From positions 62,001 to 126,000 of the forward strand of contig NZ_PEEX01000001.1 in assembly GCF_002754245.1 (NCBI RefSeq): a stretch of DNA of 64,000 nucleotides, read 5' to 3'. Positions within the stretch are counted from its first letter, which is position 1. Every line of letters begins with the position of its first letter. This DNA is from Chryseobacterium sp. 52 (GTDB lineage Bacteria > Bacteroidota > Bacteroidia > Flavobacteriales > Weeksellaceae). Made by a program: the position numbers and the translations under genes. Below the pieces are notes generated by a model, which was given only the letters and a program-made list of their open reading frames with translations, had not been told where the DNA came from and made no database searches. Positions 8,225 through 17,339 of the stretch are shown piece after piece.

Positions 8225-11173
8225 TTAAAATGACACATTAAATCCTATAGTAATAATTCTGGCAGGTGTATAACGGTTGGTTGTTGTACCATTAAAAGCC
8301 TGAGCGGGCTCCAATCCTTTTCTTGCCGTTTTACTCCATAAGTTTTCTCCTGAAACAAGAATCTTCAATCCTGATAAACCAAGCTGAGATAAATTCTCTG
8401 AACTAAAGTTATAGCTCAAAGTCGCCTGTCTAAAAGTAATAAAATCAGAACTTATAAGCCATCTTGAAGAACCTATATTTGAACTGGTATAAGTAGATGA
8501 ATTTAATGCAGGAACATCAGTAATCTGTCCAGGCGTAGTCCATCTGTTCAAAATATCTGTACTTAATGCACCTCCCTGAGAATAGCTGGACATTAGAGCA
8601 GCATAATTGGAATCATATGTTTTTCCTCCTAACTGATAAGTAAACATGGCAGAGAATGACCATTGTTTATAGGTAATTGCGGTTCCGAAACTTCCAAACA
8701 GATCCGGAATTGCGGTTCCCGAATAATCATATTTGGCTTTATTAAAGTTGGTTGTTACACTGGTTCCATTTACAGTTCTGATATCAGCAGCAGTTGTACC
8801 TGCATAGGTATCTGCTACCAGGAAAAGTGGCGAACCATCTGCAGGATCAACACCATACCACTGTCTCAACCAGTAATCATATATAGAATGTCCCACTGAA
8901 ACTTTCTTGGTTCCGTTAATAATTTCTGTTATTCCGTTGGAAAGTTCTGTAACCTGATTTTTCAGAGTTGATGCATTCGCATTAATGTTCCATGTGAAAT
9001 TTTCATTCTTAATAACATCAGCATTAATACTGAATTCAAATCCCCTGTTGTACATAGTTCCCACATTTCTGCTTATATTATTGTCTGGAACTCCTGAAGA
9101 TACCGGGATAGGAACCGGAAAAATAAGGTCTTCGGTAACTCTTTTATAATATTCGACAGAACCTGAAATTCTGTTATTAAAAAATCCAAAATCTATTCCT
9201 ATATCACTTTGCTTGTTAGTTTCCCAGGTGATTGTAGGATCTGCTAAAAAGCCAAATAGAATACCCGGCTCCTGAGCATTATTATACCCTAAAGTATAGG
9301 TGCTTTTATACATATAGTAGCTATCTGTACGATCATTCCCTACCTCTCCATAAGAGCCACGGATTTTTAAATCACTGATCAGATTAGAGTCTTTCAAGAA
9401 TTCTTCTCCTTTTACTCTCCATCCTGCTCCAAATGACCAGAAAGAATCCCATCTTACGTCTTTGCTGAATCTGGAAGAACCATCCCAACGAATAGATCCG
9501 GAAAGTAAATATTTTGAATTAAAATCATAATTCAATCTTGAAAAAACACCTTCTTTTCTGTAATTGTCTGTTCTTGAAGTAAGCGTTGTAGGGGTAACAA
9601 AATTAATCAGTTCGTCATTATCATCCACAATCTGTCCTTTCTTGTAGCCGTACAAATATTCATAGGTAAATTTATAATTTTCATGCCCTAACAGGTATTC
9701 AAAATTATGTTTTCCAAATTTCCTTTTATAGTTCAGGAGCTGGTTCCATGTCAATGTCTGTTCGGTAACAGTGATTTTCTCTGCTGAACCGCCTGGAGCT
9801 GCATCACCAATAATTCTATTTCCATAGGTACTTCTTCTGTTGTTTCTGATATCATATCCTACATTTGTAGACAACGTTAGATAGGGATCAACCTTCACCT
9901 CAGCATACGCTCTGGAAATGATATAATAGTTCTTAGAAAGATCTTTATTCAAAAGAGTTTCCTGAATCACGTTTCTTCCTGCTGCGGCATCAGCCCCTCT
10001 CGCACTTCCGGCATCATACATTACATTGCCTGCATTATCATAAAGGAGAGCATTGGTATTAGGATCATGAGCATACGGACTGTAAATAGGCCCCATGGTT
10101 CTTGACCATCTGTATGGATTAATATATGAAGAGTTACTGTCTACTCCTTCAACAGAATTGTTCCCATTGGAAGAAACTCCGCTGATGCTGGTTCCTAATT
10201 TCAACCAACTTTTGACTTGAGAATCTACTTTTAATCTGGCAGTAAATCTTTCAAAATCAGATTTTATAAGATATCCTGTTTCATTGGTGTATCCTACTGA
10301 AGAAAAATAGGTAGTTGTATTGCTTCCACCACTGTAATTCAATTCATAATTCTGTCTGAAACCTGTATTCATTAAAGGTTTCTGCCAATCGAAATCTGAA
10401 TATTTCAGTTCTGCATTAGGGTTTAAAATACCATCTATGACCAACTGATTATCCGCAACATTGAAAACATTGGTTTTCAGAACTCCGGATATCAACTGTG
10501 TTGTGGCATAAGTATTAGCCTGGGCTAATGTTGAAGTTGGAACCGATGTCAGTCGCCCATTCCGGATAGCTTCCCAGATAAGGGGATAATACTGATGTAC
10601 ATTCACTCGGTCATATTCTGGAATTGATCTTTGTACATATCCTGTACTCATCCCAAAGTTAAATGAGTCTTTTCCCTTTCTTCCCGATTTGGTAGTAATA
10701 AGAATCACACCATTGGCTGCAGCTGAACCATAAAGAGAGGTAGAAGCTGCATCTTTCAAAATATTAAATGATGCAATATCATTAGGATTGATTGCCGCAA
10801 GAGATCCTGTATACACCGTTCCGTCTACAATATATAAAGGAGCCGTTGTAATCCCGTAAGATCCAATTCCCCTGATTTGAATACTGGGTGAACTGCCGGG
10901 CTGCCCGGTTCCTGTACTTACTTTCACGCCGGCACTGGCTCCATCTAAGGCCTGTCCAATACTTGATATCGGGCGGTCAGCAAATTGTTTTGCCTTCACC
11001 TCCGTATTGGAGCCTACCATCGTTTCTTTTTTCTGGCTCCCATATGCAACAACGACTACCTCATCTATGATATGTTCTTCCTTGATGGTGTCCCGCTTAG
11101 CTTTTTGAGCTTCCACAGCCTGTCCTCCTGCGAAGAAGAGTACAGCTGTTAATAATGACAATTGAAATTTCAT
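8225..11173 (-). CDS. SusC/RagA family TonB-linked outer-membrane protein
   Basis: The start MKFQLSLLTAVLFFAGG is chosen over a longer upstream frame because it opens a normal signal peptide (cleavage about residue 22). Residues about 37-45 (DEVVVVAYG) are the TonB-box-like segment, followed by the plug domain (IGQALDGASAGVKV, IRGIGSYG, LYGSAAANGVILITTKSG) and a large beta-barrel ending RIITIGFNVSF, giving 982 residues. The usual carboxypeptidase-D-like N-terminal domain of SusC proteins is absent: the TonB box follows the signal peptide almost directly. The protein should import a SusD-bound ligand using TonB energy. It is encoded just upstream of its SusD partner. Confidence 0.95.
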   Translation of the reverse strand: MKFQLSLLTAVLFFAGGQAVEAQKAKRDTIKEEHIIDEVVVVAYGSQKKETMVGSNTEVKAKQFADRPISSIGQALDGASAGVKVSTGTGQPGSSPSIQIRGIGSYGITTAPLYIVDGTVYTGSLAAINPNDIASFNILKDAASTSLYGSAAANGVILITTKSGRKGKDSFNFGMSTGYVQRSIPEYDRVNVHQYYPLIWEAIRNGRLTSVPTSTLAQANTYATTQLISGVLKTNVFNVADNQLVIDGILNPNAELKYSDFDWQKPLMNTGFRQNYELNYSGGSNTTTYFSSVGYTNETGYLIKSDFERFTARLKVDSQVKSWLKLGTSISGVSSNGNNSVEGVDSNSSYINPYRWSRTMGPIYSPYAHDPNTNALLYDNAGNVMYDAGSARGADAAAGRNVIQETLLNKDLSKNYYIISRAYAEVKVDPYLTLSTNVGYDIRNNRRSTYGNRIIGDAAPGGSAEKITVTEQTLTWNQLLNYKRKFGKHNFEYLLGHENYKFTYEYLYGYKKGQIVDDNDELINFVTPTTLTSRTDNYRKEGVFSRLNYDFNSKYLLSGSIRWDGSSRFSKDVRWDSFWSFGAGWRVKGEEFLKDSNLISDLKIRGSYGEVGNDRTDSYYMYKSTYTLGYNNAQEPGILFGFLADPTITWETNKQSDIGIDFGFFNNRISGSVEYYKRVTEDLIFPVPIPVSSGVPDNNISRNVGTMYNRGFEFSINADVIKNENFTWNINANASTLKNQVTELSNGITEIINGTKKVSVGHSIYDYWLRQWYGVDPADGSPLFLVADTYAGTTAADIRTVNGTSVTTNFNKAKYDYSGTAIPDLFGSFGTAITYKQWSFSAMFTYQLGGKTYDSNYAALMSSYSQGGALSTDILNRWTTPGQITDVPALNSSTYTSSNIGSSRWLISSDFITFRQATLSYNFSSENLSQLGLSGLKILVSGENLWSKTARKGLEPAQAFNGTTTNRYTPARIITIGFNVSF

Positions 11174-11363
11174 ATTAACAAATTTTAACAATAATTCCGC
11201 TAAATATATGCTAATAAATGTTAAATTATAAAAAATAAAGTTAATTACTATATAATTAAACAATCAATGTAAATAATAAATGAAGAATCCATATTTAATT
11301 TAAATTTTTAACATTAATTCACTAAATAGAGAACAAACAACAAGAATCCTTTTAAAATTTTTC

Positions 11364-11391
11364 ACAAAAAAACCGCTGAAATGATCAGCGG
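11364..11391 (-). terminator. Rho-independent terminator after the crotonase gene
   Basis: On the minus strand CCGCTGA and TCAGCGG form a 7-bp GC-rich stem around a five-base loop, followed by seven T. It lies 25 bases past the stop of the enoyl-CoA hydratase-like gene and separates it from the SusC promoter region. Confidence 0.75.
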
Positions 11392-11415
11392 CTTTATGAT
11401 ATGATAAACAAAAAA

Positions 11416-12180
11416 TTATTTTGCTCTTAATTTCTCCTTAATAGATTGAATATTTTTCTTTGCTGAATCTTCAAGAATCAGACTTGCACTCATATGGATT
11501 CTTGCAGGCATGAGTTCATTGAAATGGTCTGTCCCTTCCCATGATACTTTTTTAATCAAAGCCAAAGCCTCAGTACTTCTGGAAGCCAAAGTCTGCATAA
11601 ATTTCTCTAGTCTGGAATCCATTTCTCCGATGTTTTCAGATACAGAATGGTAAACATTATGCTGTTCCGCCCACTCTGCCGATCTGAAATCAGCATCAAT
11701 AGCCATAGCCGAGAACTGTGATTTTCCAATCTTCCTTTCTACATAAGGTCCGATTACGAAAGGTCCGATTCCTAAATTAATCTCTGTAAGCGCCAAAGCA
11801 GAGTCCTTGGTGGCAAAACAGTAATCTGCCCCACAAGCAATTCCTACTCCACCTCCTGTTGTTTTTCCCTGAACTCTTACCACGACTATTTTTCCGCAGT
11901 TTCTCATCGCATTCAGAACTTTAGCAAAACCTCCGAAAAATTTGGTAGATGCTTCCAGCTCATCAATGGCTAAAAGTTCGTCAAAACTTGCTCCTGCGCA
12001 AAATGCCTTCTCCCCTTCACTTTTTACTAAAATAGCTTTTACTTCTTCTTTAGCGCCTTCGTCCAAAATGGTCTGAGCCAGTTTTTCTAAGATAGCTCCT
12101 GGAAGCGAGTTACTTTTTGGTGTTCCGAAAGTAATTTCGGCAATATTGTTTTTAATTTCTGATGCTACGAATTCGTTCAT
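11416..12180 (-). CDS. enoyl-CoA hydratase/isomerase (crotonase) family protein
   Basis: A 254-residue crotonase-fold protein. The acyl-CoA oxyanion-hole regions are visible as EKAFCAGASFDEL (about 57-69) and TGGGVGIACGADYCFA (about 108-123). Where classical hydratases have the first catalytic glutamate (GGGCELA), this protein has GGGVGIA; the second glutamate position (FGQPE in hydratases) is represented by LALTEINLGIG. That pattern fits isomerases or other crotonase chemistries better than a standard hydratase. It could supply a beta-oxidation step for the phenylacetate pathway, whose cluster lies about 7 kb away and contains only one crotonase, but that link is inference. It appears monocistronic. 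Confidence 0.85.
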   Translation of the reverse strand: MNEFVASEIKNNIAEITFGTPKSNSLPGAILEKLAQTILDEGAKEEVKAILVKSEGEKAFCAGASFDELLAIDELEASTKFFGGFAKVLNAMRNCGKIVVVRVQGKTTGGGVGIACGADYCFATKDSALALTEINLGIGPFVIGPYVERKIGKSQFSAMAIDADFRSAEWAEQHNVYHSVSENIGEMDSRLEKFMQTLASRSTEALALIKKVSWEGTDHFNELMPARIHMSASLILEDSAKKNIQSIKEKLRAK

Positions 12181-12487
12181 TTTTATTTTAATTGGATTCT
12201 TACAAAAATACTAAATACCACCCTTCCGGAGAAAATTATGAGACATAAATTCTCTATTCAATAACTCTACTAAAACATCACCCTATTTTAAGCACCCGAT
12301 CATCTTCGCATAAAGGAAAACAAGCACCCATTACGTAGAAATACGGACTCCCCAATTTGGTATTTTCTACTCTAGTGCTGCCTTATTTTATATTGTTCCT
12401 TTGGCTTATTAAAAACGAATAACACAGGCCGAATCCGAAAAGCCCCAAACAGAGTAGGAAAACTTAACAACTGAAAAACTAAATATT
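12181..12487. promoter_or_regulatory. gene-free regulatory region before the tail-collar genes
   Basis: This 307-base stretch has no credible gene. It separates the minus-strand crotonase from the plus-strand tail-collar genes and should contain both promoters. It includes the 16-base motif and inverted repeat described separately, and about 50-60 bases downstream of them two imperfect matches to the Bacteroidota -7 box (TATATTGT and TTCCTTTG). The tail-collar 5' leader would be about 80-90 bases. Confidence 0.4.
12332..12370. promoter_or_regulatory. candidate regulator site with near-perfect inverted repeat
   Basis: TACGTAGAAATACGGA occupies positions 12332-12347. Thirteen of its 16 bases recur in TCCGTAAAAACACGGA, upstream of the histidine-kinase operon at 44409-44424. 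In addition GTAGAAATAC (12335-12344) is mirrored by GTATTTTCTAC (12360-12370), a 10-bp inverted repeat with one extra base. The site lies about 140 bases before the first tail-collar start. A DNA-binding role is inference. Confidence 0.4.
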
Positions 12488-13030
12488 ATGGAAGAAATGA
12501 TTGGAGTTATCAAATTATTTGCAGGAAACTTTGCCCCTAAAGGTTATCTGATGTGTGATGGAAGCATACTGCCTATCCAAAGCAATTCTGCACTATTTTC
12601 AATTCTAGGAACAACCTACGGTGGTGACGGAATAAGAACTTTTGCTCTACCCAACCTGAAAGGGCGTTATCCTATCGGTTCAGGGAATGTAAATGCTAAT
12701 GAATATTATCCATTGGGAGTACAGGCAGGAACTACGCAAACCACGCTTCTACAACAAAACTTGCCCAGCTTTAGCAGCCAAATAAAAATTTCTAATACAA
12801 ATGCAAACTCAATTACGCCTTCGGCAACCTCATCAATTGCGATTACGGGAACACCCAATGGCAGAGACTTCAATGCGATACCAAGTTTTGTAGACACTGA
12901 TCCAAATACGATCATTAATGGAAAATCTGTTTCTTTTACAGGTCAGAATTTACCGATCAACAATATGCCTCCTTACTTAGGATTAAACTACATTATCTGT
13001 GTAGAAGGTATTTACCCTTCAAGACCATAA
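12488..13030 (+). CDS. tail-collar (MdpB-like) domain protein, copy 1
   Basis: The 180-residue product carries the tail-collar domain: GVIKLFAGNFAPKGYLMCDG (about 6-25), LFSILGTTYGGDGIRTFALP and NLKGRYPIGSG. This domain is known from phage short tail fibres and from bacterial 'microcystin-dependent protein' homologs; in flavobacteria such proteins often occur in small clusters with no other phage genes, as here. No signal peptide is visible. The next gene is a tandem paralog 34 bases downstream, and the last 83 bases of the two genes match at 80 positions. The role in the bacterium is unknown. Confidence 0.85.
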   Translation: MEEMIGVIKLFAGNFAPKGYLMCDGSILPIQSNSALFSILGTTYGGDGIRTFALPNLKGRYPIGSGNVNANEYYPLGVQAGTTQTTLLQQNLPSFSSQIKISNTNANSITPSATSSIAITGTPNGRDFNAIPSFVDTDPNTIINGKSVSFTGQNLPINNMPPYLGLNYIICVEGIYPSRP

Positions 13031-13064
13031 ACAAAATTTATCAACAACCTAAAATTTAAAGATC

Positions 13065-13607
13065 ATGGAAGAATTAATGGGAACTATTAAGTTGTTTACT
13101 GGAAACTTTCCACCGAGAGGTTTCATGTATTGCAACGGAGCTTTATTAAGTATCGCCAATTATTCAGCACTTTTTTCAATATTGGGAACGACGTATGGCG
13201 GTGACGGGCAAAACACTTTTGCCTTACCAAATCTCACCGGACGCTACCCTTTGGGAGCAGGAAGTTCAAATACAGGAAAGACATACGGACTGGGTGAAAT
13301 GGCTGGTAATACACAAACAACTCTTCTTAATTCAAACTTACCAAGCTTCGCAAGTCAGGTAAAAGTTGCTAATAGTAATGCTAATTCTATTACTCCTTCA
13401 GCAAGTTCGTCTTTAGCCATTACAGGAACTCCAAACGGAAGAGATTTCAATGCTATTCCAAGTTATGTAGACGGTGATCCTGACACTCTTATCAATGCGA
13501 AATCAGTTTCATTTACCGGTCAGAGTTTACCGATCAACAATATGCCTCCTTACTTAGGATTAAACTATATCATATGTGTAGAAGGTATTTACCCTTCAAG
13601 ACCATAA
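13065..13607 (+). CDS. tail-collar (MdpB-like) domain protein, copy 2
   Basis: Same length (180 aa) and architecture as the preceding gene: GTIKLFTGNFPPRGFMYCNG, SILGTTYGGDGQNTFALP, NLTGRYPLGAG, and an identical ending in PPYLGLNYIICVEGIYPSRP. The middle third (residues about 60-130) differs most, while the 3' ends are nearly identical at DNA level, including the following spacer, so the pair is a tandem duplication with homogenised ends. It lies 34 bases after copy 1 and 35 bases before the T9SS protein, so the three genes look like one operon. Confidence 0.85.
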   Translation: MEELMGTIKLFTGNFPPRGFMYCNGALLSIANYSALFSILGTTYGGDGQNTFALPNLTGRYPLGAGSSNTGKTYGLGEMAGNTQTTLLNSNLPSFASQVKVANSNANSITPSASSSLAITGTPNGRDFNAIPSYVDGDPDTLINAKSVSFTGQSLPINNMPPYLGLNYIICVEGIYPSRP

Positions 13608-13642
13608 AACAAAATTCATCAATAACCTAAACACTTGAAATC

Positions 13643-14479
13643 ATGAAAAGATCTACTTTTTTTGCAATCTGTAGTCTGCTCATTTCCTTTTTTACATTTG
13701 CGCAGACAAGTACAGAAGTTTTCGAAACTGAATCTAGTGGGAGCACCACCTTTACTGATAATGGAGTAATTTTCAATATCATCTCACATAATGCTCCGGC
13801 TTCAGTTTTTGATATAGGAAATTTCGCCAACACAGGATGGAGCGGAACTGCCAATGACAACCGGTATATTGACAACACCGGTACTGCCACCTTGGCGAAT
13901 GCCAATGTTTCTTTTAGTATAAAAACAACTTCAAACTTGTTTAAAGTAAATAAATTTTGGGTATTTCTAGCTAATTATCTCGTCGTCCAGAATGTTGTAG
14001 GTACTCTTACTATCACAGGAAAATTATCCGGTGTAACAAAATTTACCCAAACTAAAACCACCGGTTTTTCAACGACTCTGGGAGTAACAAACGGATATAC
14101 CTTAATAGATCTTACTAACCTTAACGGGCAAAACTACTCGAATATTGTTATTGATCAGCTTCAGCTTACCGTGGGCGGAGATTATCGCTATCTTGGTGTG
14201 GATGCTTTCACCTGGGTAAAAGATTCCGGAATCGTATTGGCTACCAACGAAACTGTTTCTCCAAAAAAAGCGATGAGCATTTATCCTAATCCTACCAGCG
14301 GTGAATTCTCCATTAAGACAGAATCCAACACCAATGCTGAGGTTTATAATCAGGAAGGCAAGCTGGTAAAGAACCTGGATATCAAAAAAGGAATCAGTGA
14401 GGCAAATATTTCTGAACTTCCAAGTGGAGTTTATTTGATAAAAACGCCAACAGAGACCCATAAAATCATTAAAAAATAA
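13643..14479 (+). CDS. secreted protein with T9SS type A sorting domain
   Basis: The 278-residue product has a signal peptide (MKRSTFFAICSLLISFFTFA, cleavage about residue 20) and a typical C-terminal type A sorting domain from about residue 208: MSIYPNPTSGEFSI, then YNQEGKLVKNL, and the terminal SGVYLIKTPTETHKIIKK. Such domains direct cargo through the type IX secretion system to the cell surface. The central region (about 25-200) is beta-rich, with GTLTITGKLSG and DAFTWVKDSGI, and may be a carbohydrate-binding-like sandwich, but no catalytic motif is seen. It ends the tail-collar operon, which suggests the collar proteins and this surface protein act together. Confidence 0.85.
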   Translation: MKRSTFFAICSLLISFFTFAQTSTEVFETESSGSTTFTDNGVIFNIISHNAPASVFDIGNFANTGWSGTANDNRYIDNTGTATLANANVSFSIKTTSNLFKVNKFWVFLANYLVVQNVVGTLTITGKLSGVTKFTQTKTTGFSTTLGVTNGYTLIDLTNLNGQNYSNIVIDQLQLTVGGDYRYLGVDAFTWVKDSGIVLATNETVSPKKAMSIYPNPTSGEFSIKTESNTNAEVYNQEGKLVKNLDIKKGISEANISELPSGVYLIKTPTETHKIIKK

Positions 14480-14596
14480 TGTGCTAAGGCTCTAAAATTA
14501 CACTTACCTATAAATCCACGACAGATTTAATCTCGGTTGGTTAGTAATTGTAAACAATTTTCATAAAAAGCTAAAGATTCTAATTACATAAATGAT

Positions 14597-14633
14597 AAAA
14601 TTCTCTGGAGATTTTCAGGGAATTTTATTTTTT
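14597..14633 (+). terminator. Rho-independent terminator of the tail-collar operon
   Basis: AAAATTCTCTG pairs with CAGGGAATTTT around an 8-base loop, with one G-U pair in the plus-strand RNA, followed by ATTTTTT. It lies between the convergent T9SS gene and helicase gene and ends just at the helicase stop codon. Confidence 0.6.
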
Positions 14634-17318
14634 CTACCGGGTCCATTTATGAAGGTGCTCTATCCTTGCATTTCTTTTTAGGAGGGCCTGAAACCTCAGC
14701 TGTAATACAATACGGCGACCTTCAATGGTTCTTGTAAAGATCAGCTCAGATTTCTCCATCTTTTCACTCCAGGCATTAGCAAACAGCTCTGCGCTTTTTT
14801 TGTTTCTGGCGAAAGCTTCGGGCACGGGATAATAAATATATTTTTTTGTAAAGAAAAGCCTGGTCTGCTGTTTCAGGAGATACCGTGGATTATCAATTTT
14901 CGAGATCACTTCCTGCAAGACCTGTATAAACTGGGATTTCTCGTAATGACTTCCACCATCCAGATAACAGAACATATCCTTTTTATCACCGGAACTTACC
15001 ACTTTCATCTTTTCAGGAGCCGTGGTAATGATTCTCTCGTAAATGAGAGATTTCAGAACAACATCACCTATGATTCCAATATGTCCTGCTGCATTTTTAT
15101 ATTTCAGATACTGTCTTAATGCACGGTAAAATTTACCTCCATACATCACAAAACCCAAAGCTCCCAATAAAAACACGACCCACGAAAGGCTCTTCACAGA
15201 GTCTATGCCCTGAATATTCTTCAATATCCCCAAAAGAAGATCCTGCCAGAATAAAAATACTGATGAGATGATCACTTTGGAAAGATCTGCAGTCATTTTT
15301 CCGAGGTAAGTCATTTTCATGTCCTTTACTGCTGTGATATCTTCAGAAGGAACTTTAATTTCTTCAACGAGGATATTTCCTTTATCTAAAGCAGATTTCC
15401 AGCGCTGTGCAAGATGGTCTCTGCTTTTAGCCCAGGAAAAGCTTTCCTTATTGATTAATGGAATTTGGTCCTGTTTTTCAATGGTCCTGATATGAAGTCT
15501 TTCAAAATTATTCTCAATGGAAGTTTCCTGCTGGGTAGAAATTCCGACAAAAGTTTTAAATCTCTTTTTTACAATCTCCATATCCGGTCCTCCATCTCCA
15601 CTCTGCGGATCGAAACAGATGAGGTGCCAGATATTTCCGGTCTTTTGAGGAGCATCTTTGTCTATTCTTATGACTCTTCCTCTCATCTGGTTGGAAAGTA
15701 CAAAGGAGCTTACAAAGCTGGCAAGAATCAATGTATTCATTTTAGGAGCGTCCCAGCCTTCTCCCAGTAAAGCTTTCGTCCCAATTAAAACCTGAATATA
15801 GCCCTGCTGAAAGATTTCGGTGACAATATGTACGATATCATGTTTTATCTGTTCTGTAAGAGTGATCTGGATGTAGTTCTGATCATAGGTAAGTGTGGAA
15901 AATGACATTTCTGACATCCCCTTCCTCATGCATAATTCATTCATCCTGTCTTTTGCATCCACAGGAATAATAACCAGACTTCCCGTCAGTACACCTATTT
16001 TCTTGTTTTGGGAATTTTCTCTTCTTAATTTCTCAAAAATAGGAACAGCTCCGATTTTATCCAGCTGCAGATTGTTTTCCGGTTCTGTACTGAGGTATTC
16101 CTTTTTTATAAAGTCGGTAAGGATCACCATTTTCAGATCTTCCTTAAGAACCGAAAATTCAAAGTCTGCTATATCCTGAATTCCCTGAAGTTTCCCGATA
16201 CTGGAATTAAGAATCTGGTTTACATTTTTATTATTGAAAAAACTTATGGTCTTTTTTTCCAGAAATCCCTGTCTTTTTAATCTGTTACCTAAAGCTGTGC
16301 GGTGTTCTTCTTCATTTTTAAAATTCAATTCGTCTACGACCAGGTAAAAATCGAGAAGTTCTTCAAACCAGAAAAAATCAAACTCAGGAATATACTGATG
16401 TTGATCCCCGATAATTTCAAAGTGAAGTTCAGAGATTTCTTTTTTCCTGAAATGAAGGTAAACAAGTCCGGAGGTGTAGGAGGAAATATTTTCATAAATC
16501 CATTCTAAGTTCTCCATCGGCTTTTGGTAAACGGGATGCTGCTCTAATGCATTGAGGAGAATATCATCGTTTTCTATTTCTTTATAAAAGGCGGCTGCCT
16601 GAGTATGGTAGTTTTCTATTTTTTGCTGTTCTTCATAAGACGGAAGCGTAAAATAGACCAGATCCTGATGTGGGCAGAGGTCTCCTTCAATCATTAATTC
16701 CGGAACGGAAATCTCAGCATCTATAGGGCCGTTCAGCTGGATATATTTCTGCCATTCCAAACCGGAGACATCAAAAGGAGGCGTTGCGGTAAGGGAGACA
16801 ACCGACGGATCTATTGCTGCTTTCAGCTCCATCAAACTTCTCCACCATGCGTTTTTCAGATGATGGGCTTCATCAAAAATAAAGGTTTTTACTTTCTGTT
16901 TCTTCAGCTTTTTTATAATTTCGGATAAAGAAACCCTCGTAGACTTTTTATCAGGATCTGTTTCTTCATCGTCAGGAAAACCTGAAGCAGCATGGATTCC
17001 CTGATAGGTAGTTACGGTAATGAGTCCCGGATTTTTAATATCGGTGGATATCCAGTCGGGTACCGTTTCTGTATCCAGAAAAAGTTCGCAGAATCTTTGA
17101 ACCCATTGATTTTTGACTGCTAAAGTTGGAGCAATGATGAGTGCCGGATTATTGAGCCTAAGAATCACTTCCAGACCCAGGACCGTTTTCCCGGAACCGG
17201 GAGGCGCCGTAACGTGTAGATGATTATTAGCAAGATAGCCATCAAGATTATCCAGGAATCTCTTCTGGTAAGCACGCCAGCTGTATTTAAATTGTGTATG
17301 GGCAGGAAAAATAGTCAT
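14634..17318 (-). CDS. SF2 DEAD/DEAH-box helicase with C-terminal predicted membrane segments
   Basis: The 894-residue protein has helicase domain 1 with Walker A TAPPGSGKTVLG (about 37-48), the DEAH box FDEAHHLK (about 146-153) and motif III SLTATPP (about 174-180), and domain 2 ending in motif VI QMRGRVIRIDK (about 540-550). A long middle insert (about 190-400) precedes domain 2. After domain 2, two strongly hydrophobic stretches occur near residues 676-695 and 709-728, followed by a soluble C-terminal domain, which is unusual for a helicase and suggests membrane attachment. It starts 21 bases after the SMUG2-like glycosylase gene on the same strand, so both are probably co-expressed. DNA repair or defence is plausible, not proven. 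Confidence 0.8.
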   Translation of the reverse strand: MTIFPAHTQFKYSWRAYQKRFLDNLDGYLANNHLHVTAPPGSGKTVLGLEVILRLNNPALIIAPTLAVKNQWVQRFCELFLDTETVPDWISTDIKNPGLITVTTYQGIHAASGFPDDEETDPDKKSTRVSLSEIIKKLKKQKVKTFIFDEAHHLKNAWWRSLMELKAAIDPSVVSLTATPPFDVSGLEWQKYIQLNGPIDAEISVPELMIEGDLCPHQDLVYFTLPSYEEQQKIENYHTQAAAFYKEIENDDILLNALEQHPVYQKPMENLEWIYENISSYTSGLVYLHFRKKEISELHFEIIGDQHQYIPEFDFFWFEELLDFYLVVDELNFKNEEEHRTALGNRLKRQGFLEKKTISFFNNKNVNQILNSSIGKLQGIQDIADFEFSVLKEDLKMVILTDFIKKEYLSTEPENNLQLDKIGAVPIFEKLRRENSQNKKIGVLTGSLVIIPVDAKDRMNELCMRKGMSEMSFSTLTYDQNYIQITLTEQIKHDIVHIVTEIFQQGYIQVLIGTKALLGEGWDAPKMNTLILASFVSSFVLSNQMRGRVIRIDKDAPQKTGNIWHLICFDPQSGDGGPDMEIVKKRFKTFVGISTQQETSIENNFERLHIRTIEKQDQIPLINKESFSWAKSRDHLAQRWKSALDKGNILVEEIKVPSEDITAVKDMKMTYLGKMTADLSKVIISSVFLFWQDLLLGILKNIQGIDSVKSLSWVVFLLGALGFVMYGGKFYRALRQYLKYKNAAGHIGIIGDVVLKSLIYERIITTAPEKMKVVSSGDKKDMFCYLDGGSHYEKSQFIQVLQEVISKIDNPRYLLKQQTRLFFTKKYIYYPVPEAFARNKKSAELFANAWSEKMEKSELIFTRTIEGRRIVLQLRFQALLKRNARIEHLHKWTR

Positions 17319-17339
17319 GGGATATCGTTCAGCCTGAAA

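Noticed and set aside
11174..11263. Longer N-terminus for SusC
   Set aside because: The additional 30 residues are A/T-derived and hydrophobic and precede a complete signal peptide starting at 11173.
12488..14479. Tail-collar genes considered as part of a prophage
   Set aside because: No integrase, portal, terminase, capsid or lysis gene was found nearby, and the next gene carries a T9SS sorting domain.
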